NCBI GenBank assembly: GCA_963923455.1
Contig: CAWULT010000201.1
Span: 1-5,168, forward strand
Direction of reading: 5' to 3'
From: CAWULT01 sp963923455
GTDB lineage: Bacteria; Acidobacteriota; Vicinamibacteria; Vicinamibacterales; UBA2999
DNA length: 5,168 nucleotides
In this document: positions 1 to 5,168 of the stretch, piece after piece
How the letters are laid out: each line of letters opens with the position of its first letter
Numbering within the stretch: the stretch's first letter is position 1
Made by a program: the position numbers and the translations under genes
Notes under the pieces: model-generated
What the model was told of the DNA's origin: nothing
Seen by the model: only the letters and a program-made list of their open reading frames with translations
Database searches by the model: none

Positions 1-1651
1 GGGTCTGATCGTAGAGGTTCGTCTCGTACCAGTCGTAGAAGGTGCCGTAACCGCCACGCAACACGGTGCCAGGCCCGAAGGGCGTCCACGTGAGGCCGAG
101 GCGCGGCATCAGGTTGATCTTGTCGTCGATGAGCGACTGCATCTCCTGCCGCAGGCCCACGCTGAACGAGAAGTTCTTGTTCACGCGGATGTCGTCCTGC
201 CAGTACAGGCCCAGCTGATACGCCGTGAACGCCGTGTTGACCTCGCCGAGGCGCTGCGTGAACTGCAGCGGCTGCCCGGCCAGATAGGCCTCGCGGCTGC
301 TGAACGTGAACGTACCCTGGGCGTTGCGCGCGTCGAAGTTACGGCTCGACGCGGACTCCATGAGCAGTCCCACGCGCATCGCGTGGGAGCGGCCGATGTT
401 GAAGTCGACGTTGTCGGCCACTTCGAGCGTCCGGTTCGAGCTGGTGCTGTTGACGCCAGCGCCACCCTTGTTGAAGGCGTCGAGCACGTTGATCGTCGGC
501 AGCGTCGACAGCGACGCGTTCTCGTTCGCGCCCTTGTTGAACTGCACGCGGATCTCGTGCAGCGTGGCCTTGCCGACGATCCCCTGGACCTGAAACCGCA
601 CCTGGTGCTCGTTGTTGTGCCGCTCGGTGGCACGTTCCGGCAGCGTGAAGTCACCCACGCCCTGATTGCGCGAATCGCTCTCGCTGCGGCGGTACTCGAC
701 CCGCAGGGTCTGGTTCTTCGTCAGCGCGTGTTCGATGCCCGTCGTGACGTTGGTCGAGTCCGTCGGCCGGCGCACGATGCCCTGGAAGATGCTGCCGTCC
801 TCGTTGAGCGCGAAGATGGTCGGCGAGTCGTAGGACCGGTTGCCGTCGACGTTGATCCGCAGCGACGTCTTGCCGGCGACGATCGGGCCGCGCAGGCCGG
901 TCGTGAAGCGACGGAACTGCTCGGGCGTCATCTCGCGCGCGAAGGCGTTGCGCGCGTTGAACACGCTGCTGCGCAGGCCGAAGTTGGCGTTGCCGCTCCA
1001 GTTGCGGACGTTGGGCCGCGTGATGATCTCGATCTGCGTGCGGCCGGCGTCGTGGTTGTCGGCCGAGAACGAGTTCGTGCGGAACCGGATCTGGCGGATC
1101 TCGTCGCGCGCCGGCAGGCGCCCGCCGCGGAAGCCGTTGACCTGGAAGGTCGCGCCGGCTCCACCGGTCATCTGCTGCAGCAGCTGCGCGAGCTCGTCGG
1201 GATCGTCGGGCAGCTCCTCGATGTCTGCCTGCTCGAGGGTCGTCGTCAGCGAGTTGCCGCGCGTGTCGCCGGTGCTCGCCGTGTCGCTGACGACCACCTC
1301 CTCCTGCAGCCCCGCAATCGCGAGCGTGACGGTCTGGTTGTTCTGCCCGCGTCGCAGCGTGAGGGACGTGTCGGCGGCCTGGAAGCCGGGGAACTCGACG
1401 TGGAGCCGCACGGCACCTGGCGCTACCGGGGGCAGCGTCACGACGCCGCGCTCGTCGCCGGTGACGGTGACGGGGGCGCCGGATGCCGGCGTGAGCGTGA
1501 CGGTCGCCGACGGAATGCCGGCGCCGGTCTCGTCCACGACGACGACGCGCAGCTGGGCCTGGTTGGCGTTGGCGGGGTTCTGCGCGGACGCCGTGGACGC
1601 GCCGGCCGCCAGCAGCGCGGCGAGGCCGAAGAGCAGTCGCAGACGGGTCAT
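1..1651 (-). CDS. TonB-dependent outer-membrane receptor, Oar-like, with N-terminal carboxypeptidase-regulatory-like domain (3' end outside window)
   Basis: The frame is open from ATG at 1651 to the left edge (550 codons), so the C-terminal part of the barrel is missing. Residues 1-23 form a Sec signal peptide (MTRLRLLFGLAALLAAG..., predicted cut after ASA, before QNPAN). Residues about 33-112 look like a carboxypeptidase-regulatory/Ig-like beta domain (QLRVVVVDETGAGIPSATVT, then GVVTLPPVAPGAVRLHVEFPGF). A TonB-box-like EEVVVS lies at 117-122. A plug domain follows at about 135-235, with ELPDDPDELAQLL, VNGFRGGRLPARDEI and RTNSFSADNHDAGRTQIEI. From about 240 on, alternating amphipathic strands with aromatic residues are typical of the barrel. 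Known family role: energised uptake, or surface display, across the outer membrane with TonB-ExbBD. The start is supported by the signal peptide and by the ATGA overlap with the upstream gene's stop. An AAGGGA about 13 nt upstream is only a weak ribosome-binding site, so coupled translation is likely. The substrate is unknown. The class assignment is firm; the Oar-like label is by resemblance. Confidence 0.9.
   Translation of the reverse strand, partial: MTRLRLLFGLAALLAAGASTASAQNPANANQAQLRVVVVDETGAGIPSATVTLTPASGAPVTVTGDERGVVTLPPVAPGAVRLHVEFPGFQAADTSLTLRRGQNNQTVTLAIAGLQEEVVVSDTASTGDTRGNSLTTTLEQADIEELPDDPDELAQLLQQMTGGAGATFQVNGFRGGRLPARDEIRQIRFRTNSFSADNHDAGRTQIEIITRPNVRNWSGNANFGLRSSVFNARNAFAREMTPEQFRRFTTGLRGPIVAGKTSLRINVDGNRSYDSPTIFALNEDGSIFQGIVRRPTDSTNVTTGIEHALTKNQTLRVEYRRSESDSRNQGVGDFTLPERATERHNNEHQVRFQVQGIVGKATLHEIRVQFNKGANENASLSTLPTINVLDAFNKGGAGVNSTSSNRTLEVADNVDFNIGRSHAMRVGLLMESASSRNFDARNAQGTFTFSSREAYLAGQPLQFTQRLGEVNTAFTAYQLGLYWQDDIRVNKNFSFSVGLRQEMQSLIDDKINLMPRLGLTWTPFGPGTVLRGGYGTFYDWYETNLYDQT
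368..388. repeat. Perfect inverted repeat inside the receptor gene
   Basis: TCCCACGCG and CGCGTGGGA are perfect 9-bp complementary arms separated by 3 bp (CAT). In the mRNA of the receptor this would form a strong GC-rich hairpin with an AUG loop, within the codons for RSHAMRVG. It lies deep inside the gene, lacks a U-tract and is not a terminator. It may be a by-product of codon choice. Confidence 0.35.
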
Positions 1652-2679
1652 TTGGTGAACGTGTTTCCCTTGAAGTTCGGATTGATCTTGAAACTCTTCA
1701 CTTCCCACTCTTCGTTGGTCTGGCCGTTGGCGCCGCGCGTCATCAGGTGGGGCAGCTTGATCCCGCCGACGGCCTTGTACTCCGACAGGTGCGTCTCGAT
1801 CGTGATCGGCTGGGGCGGGCCCTGCTGGCCGCCCCGCCGGCCCTGGCCGGGACCGGCCGCGGGTGCGGCGGCCTGATCGCCAGCCGGCGGTGGCGCGGCC
1901 GGCGCACCGGCACGGCCGTCGGGCCCGCCGCCCCGCCGCTGTCCACCGCGGCCACCAAACGCCTGGGTGGTCGTCAGCATCACCGGCAGATGCGACTCGG
2001 TATCGAGGAAGATCCGCGTCGCCGCGCCGTCGGCCGGCTTCACCTCGACGACGTCCGCCTTGCCGTCGGGCGATTCGGCCGTGCCGATCCACGCGACGGG
2101 CGCATCGGTCGACAGCAGCCACAGCAGCGTCAGGCGGGCCAGCTCGCCCTGCCGCTGCCGGCGCTGCGCGTCCTTGAGGCGCTCCGGATCGATCTGCGGC
2201 TGGCCGCCCTGGCGACCGCGGCCGTCGGGCGGAAAGCCGCCGCCGAATCGGCCGCGCCCGAAGCCACCCAGGCCGCCGAAGCCCCCGGCGTTCTCGTCCC
2301 AGACCTCCGTGCCGTTGAGCACCTCGGTGCGCTCGACCACGGCGCCGGCCTGCCCCGTCACCTCGTTGCGGCGGTACTTGTCCGGCAGCTGGATGAAGAC
2401 CTCGACGTCGCCGTCGATCGTGTTGTTGCCCTGCGTCCGCCGGAACTTGCCGGTCGACTGCAGGGTCTTCACGGCGCGCAGCCTGTCCTCGCCCCCGATC
2501 GCCTTGCGGGCGTCGGCCAGCAGGGCCGCGCCCTTTGCCAACGCCTCGGGTGAGGGCGGCGCGTCGGCCGGCGCCGCCGCCTGCGGTGCCGGGGCCTGCG
2601 CCACCAGCCTGGCCGTGCCGACCCAGCACGCCACGAAGGCGGCCGCGGTCACGGCCGCAAGTCCTGAATGCACTCTCAT
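1648..2679 (-). CDS. Secreted LolA-like periplasmic protein with two Gly/Arg/Pro-rich insertions
   Basis: This 343-residue protein begins with a signal peptide (MRVHSGLAAVTAAAFVACWV, probable cut near LVAQA around residue 28), followed by an Ala/Pro-rich linker. A Cys at residue 18 sits in FVAC, a poor lipobox, so lipoprotein status is possible but not favoured. The segment ARKAIGGEDRLRAVKTLQSTG (about 57-77), then DVEVFIQLPDKYRRNE and VLNGTEVWDE, resembles the N-terminal half of LolA/LppX-fold proteins annotated as outer-membrane lipoprotein-sorting-like. LARLTLLWLLS, TRIFLDTESHLPVML and the C-terminal THLSEYKAVGGIKLP...FKINPNFKGNTF fit the rest of that fold. Two low-complexity stretches (about 132-160 and 242-290) interrupt it. 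The ATG at 2679 is preferred over an in-frame GTG at 2703 because it starts the signal peptide directly and has AGGA 10 nt upstream. The TGA stop overlaps the receptor ATG. Function is not established: it could carry a lipid or lipoprotein, or assist the receptor. The fold call is moderate; the gene itself is certain. Confidence 0.8.
   Translation of the reverse strand: MRVHSGLAAVTAAAFVACWVGTARLVAQAPAPQAAAPADAPPSPEALAKGAALLADARKAIGGEDRLRAVKTLQSTGKFRRTQGNNTIDGDVEVFIQLPDKYRRNEVTGQAGAVVERTEVLNGTEVWDENAGGFGGLGGFGRGRFGGGFPPDGRGRQGGQPQIDPERLKDAQRRQRQGELARLTLLWLLSTDAPVAWIGTAESPDGKADVVEVKPADGAATRIFLDTESHLPVMLTTTQAFGGRGGQRRGGGPDGRAGAPAAPPPAGDQAAAPAAGPGQGRRGGQQGPPQPITIETHLSEYKAVGGIKLPHLMTRGANGQTNEEWEVKSFKINPNFKGNTFTK
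1810..1956 (-). repeat. Low-complexity Gly/Arg/Pro/Ala-rich segment of the LolA-like gene
   Basis: These codons encode about residues 242-290, composed almost only of G, R, A, P, Q and D (GGRGGQRRGGGPDGRAG, then APPPAGDQAAAPAAGPGQG, then RRGGQQGPP). It splits the predicted strand ending VMLTTTQAF from the strand PITIETHLSEY, so it looks like a long loop inserted between two beta strands. It is net basic and predicted disordered. Confidence 0.7.
2200..2286 (-). repeat. Low-complexity Gly/Phe/Arg-rich segment of the LolA-like gene
   Basis: These codons encode about residues 132-160: GGFGGLGGFGRGRFGGGF, then PPDGRGRQGGQ. The GGF/GRF repeats resemble RGG-type disordered segments. It sits after GTEVWDENA and before a predicted helix (DPERLKDAQRRQRQGELARL), again between structured parts of the fold. 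Confidence 0.7.
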
Positions 2680-2713
2680 GAGGGTATTGTCCTGCCCCGC
2701 CACCAGGGCCGTC

Positions 2714-2741
2714 GTTAAGGGCCGGCTAAGAGTTTGTTAAG
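2714..2741. promoter_or_regulatory. Candidate OmpR/PhoB-family operator: three direct hexamers at 11-bp spacing
   Basis: GTTAAG (2714-2719), GCTAAG (2725-2730) and GTTAAG (2736-2741) lie in the same orientation with 5-bp spacers, giving an exact 11-bp period. Read on the minus strand they are CTTAAC, CTTAGC, CTTAAC. OmpR/PhoB-family regulators are known to bind tandem half-sites one helical turn apart, and PmrA/QseB-type sites use related CTTAA-like half-sites. The array lies between the two divergent operons, 34 bp upstream of the LolA-like ATG and 26 bp upstream of the proposed -35 for the kinase. Because an OmpR-type regulator is encoded next door, it is the natural candidate to bind here. 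The repeats are seen directly; the binding is inferred. Confidence 0.55.
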
Positions 2742-2754
2742 AATGTAAAACATT
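2742..2754. promoter_or_regulatory. Short palindrome in the divergent promoter region
   Basis: AATGT and ACATT are perfect inverted 5-bp arms around AAA, directly abutting the third GTTAAG hexamer. It lies in the most AT-rich stretch of the window. It could be an operator half for a second dimeric regulator or part of the same protein-binding site. With only 5-bp arms it may be chance. Confidence 0.3.
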
Positions 2755-2767
2755 GTGGATCAGCGCG

Positions 2768-2795
2768 TTGCGGCGATTTCACGCCATGGTAGACT
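2768..2795 (+). promoter_or_regulatory. Candidate sigma70-type extended -10 promoter for the kinase-regulator operon
   Basis: TTGCGG (2768-2773) is followed after 16 bp by TAGACT (2790-2795). TAGACT is preceded by TG plus one base (2787-2789), giving an extended -10. Transcription would be expected to begin about 7 nt after the -10, at about 2802-2803. That coincides with the GTG at 2803, so the message would be leaderless or have a 1-nt leader. This also argues against translation starting at GTG 2755, upstream of the promoter. Confidence 0.45.
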
Positions 2796-2802
2796 CGGCG
2801 GC

Positions 2803-4647
2803 GTGAGGCTGTCACGTCCGTCGGGTCTGACGCTGCTCACCTGCGCGCTCCTGGTGCTGCTGCCCACGCTCGCCGTGCTCCAGTACCGCTGGGTCGGCGA
2901 GGTGAGCCGCGCCGAACAGGATCGCATGCAGCGCAACCTGCGGACCGCCACCCTCCAGTTCCGTGACGCGTTCGACGTCGAAGTGGGCCGGGCCTTCCTG
3001 AACCTCCAGGTAGGACCGCTCACCGCGCGTGACGGCGCCTCCGACCAGTACTCCGACCGGTACGACCAATGGGTGGATACGGCGGAGCACCCACGAATCG
3101 TTTCAGCGATCTACCTGATCGACGCCGCCGGCCGCCGGCTGCGCCTGCGCCAGTGGAACGCCGCCACGCACACCTTCGAGGCCACACCGTGGCCGGCAGC
3201 CCTCGACACGTGGCGCCCGCAGCTCGAACAGGACCTCGTGGACTTCGAGGCCGGACGTCCGGTCGATCGCCGGGCATCGTGGCCCATCGATGACGCGCTG
3301 CTCATCGCGCCGATGCGCAACCTGGTGACGCCCGCCAGCGGGGCGCGGCCCCAGTCGGTGTCGCCGGTCTTCGGCTACACGGCCTTGCAGCTCGACCTGC
3401 GCTACATCCAGGAGGAAGTCTTCCCCGCCCTTGCCGCGCGGCATTTCTCGCACACCGACGGCTCGCCGTACCGGGTGGCGATCGTCGGCGCGGCGGAACC
3501 GTCTCGCGTGGTCTACCAGTCGGACCCGGGCGCCCCGGTCGACCCGGCTGCCGCGGACGCGTCCGAGCCAATCTTCGGCGCGGCCCCCGGCCGCGGACCG
3601 TCGCTGCTGTTGCGCGGCGGCGGGCCACGGCGCGAACCGTTCGGTGACGGTGCGGCCGGCCCCCGCACCGGACCCCGCCGCCCGGCGCCACCGGCCGGCG
3701 ACCTCGGCGGGCCCGGGCGCCCCAGGCCCGCCGAGGCGGTCGCACGGTGGCGCGTCCTCGTCCAGCACGAGAGTGGTTCGCTCGAAACCGCGGTGGCGAT
3801 GGTGCGGCGCCGCAACCTCGGCATCAGCTTCGGCGTACTGCTGCTGCTCAGCGTCAGCGTCGCCCTGCTCACCGTCACGTCGCGCCGGGCGCACCGGCTC
3901 GCGCAGCAGCAGATGGAGTTCGTCGCCGGCGTCTCGCACGAGCTGCGCACGCCGGTGGCCGTCATCCGGACCGCCGCCGAGAACCTCTCGGTCGGCGTGG
4001 TCACCGGCGATCGGGTCAGGCGGTACGGCGACGTGATCGGTGCCGAGTCGCGCCGCCTCGGCGAGATGGTCGAGAGCATCCTGCAGTACGCCGGCTTCGA
4101 ATCGGGGCTCGGACTCGGCGCGCAAGTGCCGGTTTCGCCGGCCGAGATCATCGCCGCCGCCGTGTCGTCGGCGACCGGCATGGACGCGGCCGATGGAGTC
4201 ACCGTCGAACAGGACGTGCCGCCCGACCTGCCGCGCGTCCTCGGCGACGCGGCCGCGCTTCGCTCGGCCGTACAGAACCTGGTGGCCAACGCGGTCAAGT
4301 ACGGCGGCTCCGATCGCTGGGTGGGCGTCCGTGCGCGGCTCGAACGGCACCGCCGCCGCGCCGAGGTGGTGATCACGATCAGCGATCACGGCACCGGCAT
4401 TCCCGCGTCCGAGCTGCCCCACATCTTCGAGCCGTTCTACCGCGGGTCCGACGCCGTGGGCCGCCAGATTCACGGCAACGGGCTCGGCCTGTCGCTCGTG
4501 CAGCGGATCGTCCACGCGCACGGCGGGCGGGTCAGCGTGACCGCCCGCCCCGGGCTCACCGCGTTCACGATGTCGCTGCCGGTGGCCGCCGAGGCGGCGC
4601 ACGCCCGTCCGGTGGCACAAGGCACCGGCGCCGTGGCGCATTCCTAG
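2803..4647 (+). CDS. Membrane sensor histidine kinase, HAMP-less, with large periplasmic sensor region
   Basis: This 614-residue protein (from GTG 2803) has a first membrane helix at about 8-26 (GLTLLTCALLVLLPTLAVL), a periplasmic region of about 310 residues, and a second helix at about 339-358. The DHp domain follows with the H-box FVAGVSHELRTP, phospho-acceptor H379. The HATPase domain has an N-box QNLVANAVKY (N496), G1 SDHGTGIP (527-534), F-box HIFEPFYRG (540-548) and G2 HGNGLGLSLV (557-566). All catalytic motifs are intact, so it should autophosphorylate and pass phosphate to the adjacent response regulator. Only about 20 residues separate helix 2 from H379, so there is no HAMP. The sensor region contains GYTALQLDLRYIQEE but no domain I can name, and it ends in a Gly/Pro/Arg-rich stretch. 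An in-frame GTG at 2755 would add 16 residues. It is disfavoured because it lacks a ribosome-binding site, precedes the likely promoter and adds a non-hydrophobic tail before helix 1. Confidence 0.93.
   Translation: MRLSRPSGLTLLTCALLVLLPTLAVLQYRWVGEVSRAEQDRMQRNLRTATLQFRDAFDVEVGRAFLNLQVGPLTARDGASDQYSDRYDQWVDTAEHPRIVSAIYLIDAAGRRLRLRQWNAATHTFEATPWPAALDTWRPQLEQDLVDFEAGRPVDRRASWPIDDALLIAPMRNLVTPASGARPQSVSPVFGYTALQLDLRYIQEEVFPALAARHFSHTDGSPYRVAIVGAAEPSRVVYQSDPGAPVDPAAADASEPIFGAAPGRGPSLLLRGGGPRREPFGDGAAGPRTGPRRPAPPAGDLGGPGRPRPAEAVARWRVLVQHESGSLETAVAMVRRRNLGISFGVLLLLSVSVALLTVTSRRAHRLAQQQMEFVAGVSHELRTPVAVIRTAAENLSVGVVTGDRVRRYGDVIGAESRRLGEMVESILQYAGFESGLGLGAQVPVSPAEIIAAAVSSATGMDAADGVTVEQDVPPDLPRVLGDAAALRSAVQNLVANAVKYGGSDRWVGVRARLERHRRRAEVVITISDHGTGIPASELPHIFEPFYRGSDAVGRQIHGNGLGLSLVQRIVHAHGGRVSVTARPGLTAFTMSLPVAAEAAHARPVAQGTGAVAHS
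3577..3732 (+). repeat. Low-complexity Gly/Pro/Arg-rich linker of the kinase sensor region
   Basis: These codons encode about residues 259-310 (GAAPGRGPSLLLRGGGPRRE, later GPRTGPRRPAPPAG and GGPGRPRPAE). It lies in the periplasmic part just before a short strand (ARWRVLVQHESGSLE) that leads into membrane helix 2. It is probably disordered. Reading frame and motifs continue normally on both sides, so it is an in-frame expansion rather than a frameshift. Confidence 0.6.
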
Positions 4648-4654
4648 CCGCACC

Positions 4655-5168
4655 GTGGCGAAGCGCCTGCTCCTCGTCGAGGACGAACCGGGCCTGGTCA
4701 TGACGCTGACCGACCGGCTCGCGGCCGAAGGATTCGACGTCGAGAGCGCGGCCACCGCACCGCGCGGCATCGAGGCCGGTACGCGCGATCCATTCGACGT
4801 GATCCTGCTGGACGTGATGCTGCCGGGTGGCAGCGGATTCGAAGTGTGCCGGACGCTGCGCGAGCGCGGCGTGCAGACGCCGATCCTGATGCTGACGGCG
4901 CGCGGCCAGGTGGTCGATCGCGTCGTCGGCCTCAAGCTGGGCGCCGACGACTACCTCGTGAAGCCGTTCGAGATGGCCGAGCTCCTGGCGCGCATCGAGG
5001 CGCTGCTGCGGCGCGCCTCGATCGCGCCGGCGTCGGCCCCCACCCACGAGGCGGTCCGCTTCGGCGACGTGACCGTCGACTTCCGGCGCGCCGAGGTGAC
5101 GAAGAACGGCGCGGTCGTCGAGCTGTCGGCCCGCGAGTTCAAGCTGCTGAAATACTTCGTCGAGCACC
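4655..5168 (+). CDS. OmpR/PhoB-family response regulator (3' end outside window)
   Basis: The frame opens at GTG 4655, 7 nt after the kinase stop, and is open to the right edge (171 codons). The receiver domain (about 3-120) begins KRLLLVEDEP with acidic-pocket E9/D10. It has the phospho-acceptor D53 in DVILLDVMLPGGSGFEV, T81 in PILMLTA and K103 in GADDYLVKPF, all in their usual places. After a short linker (about 121-132), FGDVTVDFRRAEVTKNG and ELSAREFKLLKYFVEH are the first strands and recognition-preceding helix of an OmpR-type winged-helix DNA-binding domain, cut by the window edge. It is the obvious partner of the adjacent kinase and the candidate binder of the 11-bp repeats between the operons. 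No Shine-Dalgarno is visible before the GTG, which suggests coupling to kinase translation. The GTG is the only sensible start because the receiver begins three residues later. Confidence 0.95.
   Translation, partial: MAKRLLLVEDEPGLVMTLTDRLAAEGFDVESAATAPRGIEAGTRDPFDVILLDVMLPGGSGFEVCRTLRERGVQTPILMLTARGQVVDRVVGLKLGADDYLVKPFEMAELLARIEALLRRASIAPASAPTHEAVRFGDVTVDFRRAEVTKNGAVVELSAREFKLLKYFVEH

Noticed and set aside
383..1876. Long plus-strand open frame (497 codons) opposite the receptor and the LolA-like gene
   Set aside because: It crosses the boundary of two genuine minus-strand genes, has no domain or signal peptide, and its composition is that of a complementary-strand artefact.
2681..2691. 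Possible -10 (TACCCT or GACAAT) for the LolA-like operon
   Set aside because: TACCCT is too close to the ATG to serve it. GACAAT has no -35 at suitable distance, the nearest TTAACG being about 21 bp away. The promoter of this operon could not be placed with confidence.
2680..2703. Eight-residue extension of the LolA-like protein from GTG 2703
   Set aside because: It adds polar residues (MAGQDNTL) before a normal signal peptide, and the ATG at 2679 has AGGA at usable spacing.
2755..2802. N-terminal extension of the kinase from GTG 2755
   Set aside because: It has no ribosome-binding site, the likely promoter lies inside it, and the following GTG at 2803 begins directly with the short basic segment expected before membrane helix 1.
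2786..2806. Six-codon leader ORF (ATG to TGA, MVDSAA) overlapping the kinase GTG
   Set aside because: Its ATG lies at the proposed -10 element, upstream of the expected transcription start, so it would not be transcribed; the GTGA overlap looks coincidental.
3251..3262. Perfect 12-bp palindrome CCGGACGTCCGG
   Set aside because: It lies inside the kinase coding region and is made of common GC-rich codons. Palindromes this short are expected by chance here.
3103..4935. Long open frame (610 codons) antisense to the kinase and regulator
   Set aside because: It mirrors two genes with complete, well-placed kinase and receiver motifs. Its translation is Arg/Gly/His-rich with no recognisable domain, as expected for an antisense shadow in GC-rich DNA.

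Overview
This is a GC-rich bacterial window carrying two divergent, co-oriented gene pairs around a short AT-richer intergenic region at about 2680-2802. The protein style points to Acidobacteriota, perhaps the Vicinamibacteria. Three traits suggest this: an Oar-like receptor with an N-terminal carboxypeptidase-regulatory-like domain and a plug rich in 'LPDDPDEL...VNGFRGGRLP' wording, a HAMP-less kinase beginning 'RLSRPSGLTLL...LAVLQYRW', and a LolA-like periplasmic protein with 'ARKAIGGEDRLRAVKTLQSTG'. The taxonomic assignment is recognition from memory, not a search.

Left half, minus strand, read right to left from about 2679: a secreted LolA-like protein (343 aa) whose stop overlaps the start of the next gene as ATGA. 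That next gene is a TonB-dependent outer-membrane receptor, of which the first 550 residues are present; it runs off the left edge. These two are almost certainly co-transcribed and translationally coupled.

Right half, plus strand, from 2803: a membrane sensor histidine kinase (614 aa, preferred start GTG 2803), followed after 7 nt by an OmpR/PhoB-type response regulator that runs off the right edge with 171 codons visible. All core kinase and receiver motifs are intact, so the pair should be functional.

The divergent intergenic region holds the most interesting signal. Three hexamers, GTTAAG, GCTAAG and GTTAAG, start exactly 11 bp apart (2714, 2725, 2736), which is the layout expected of a tandem OmpR-family operator. 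They are followed by a small palindrome (2742-2754) and an extended -10 promoter placed so that the kinase mRNA would be leaderless or nearly so. The simplest model is that the response regulator binds this region and controls its own operon, the envelope operon on the other strand, or both. This would link a periplasmic cue sensed by the kinase to production of an outer-membrane receptor and its periplasmic companion. The model is inference; the ligand and transported substrate cannot be read from the sequence. No RNA genes, mobile elements, CRISPR arrays or convincing terminators were seen.
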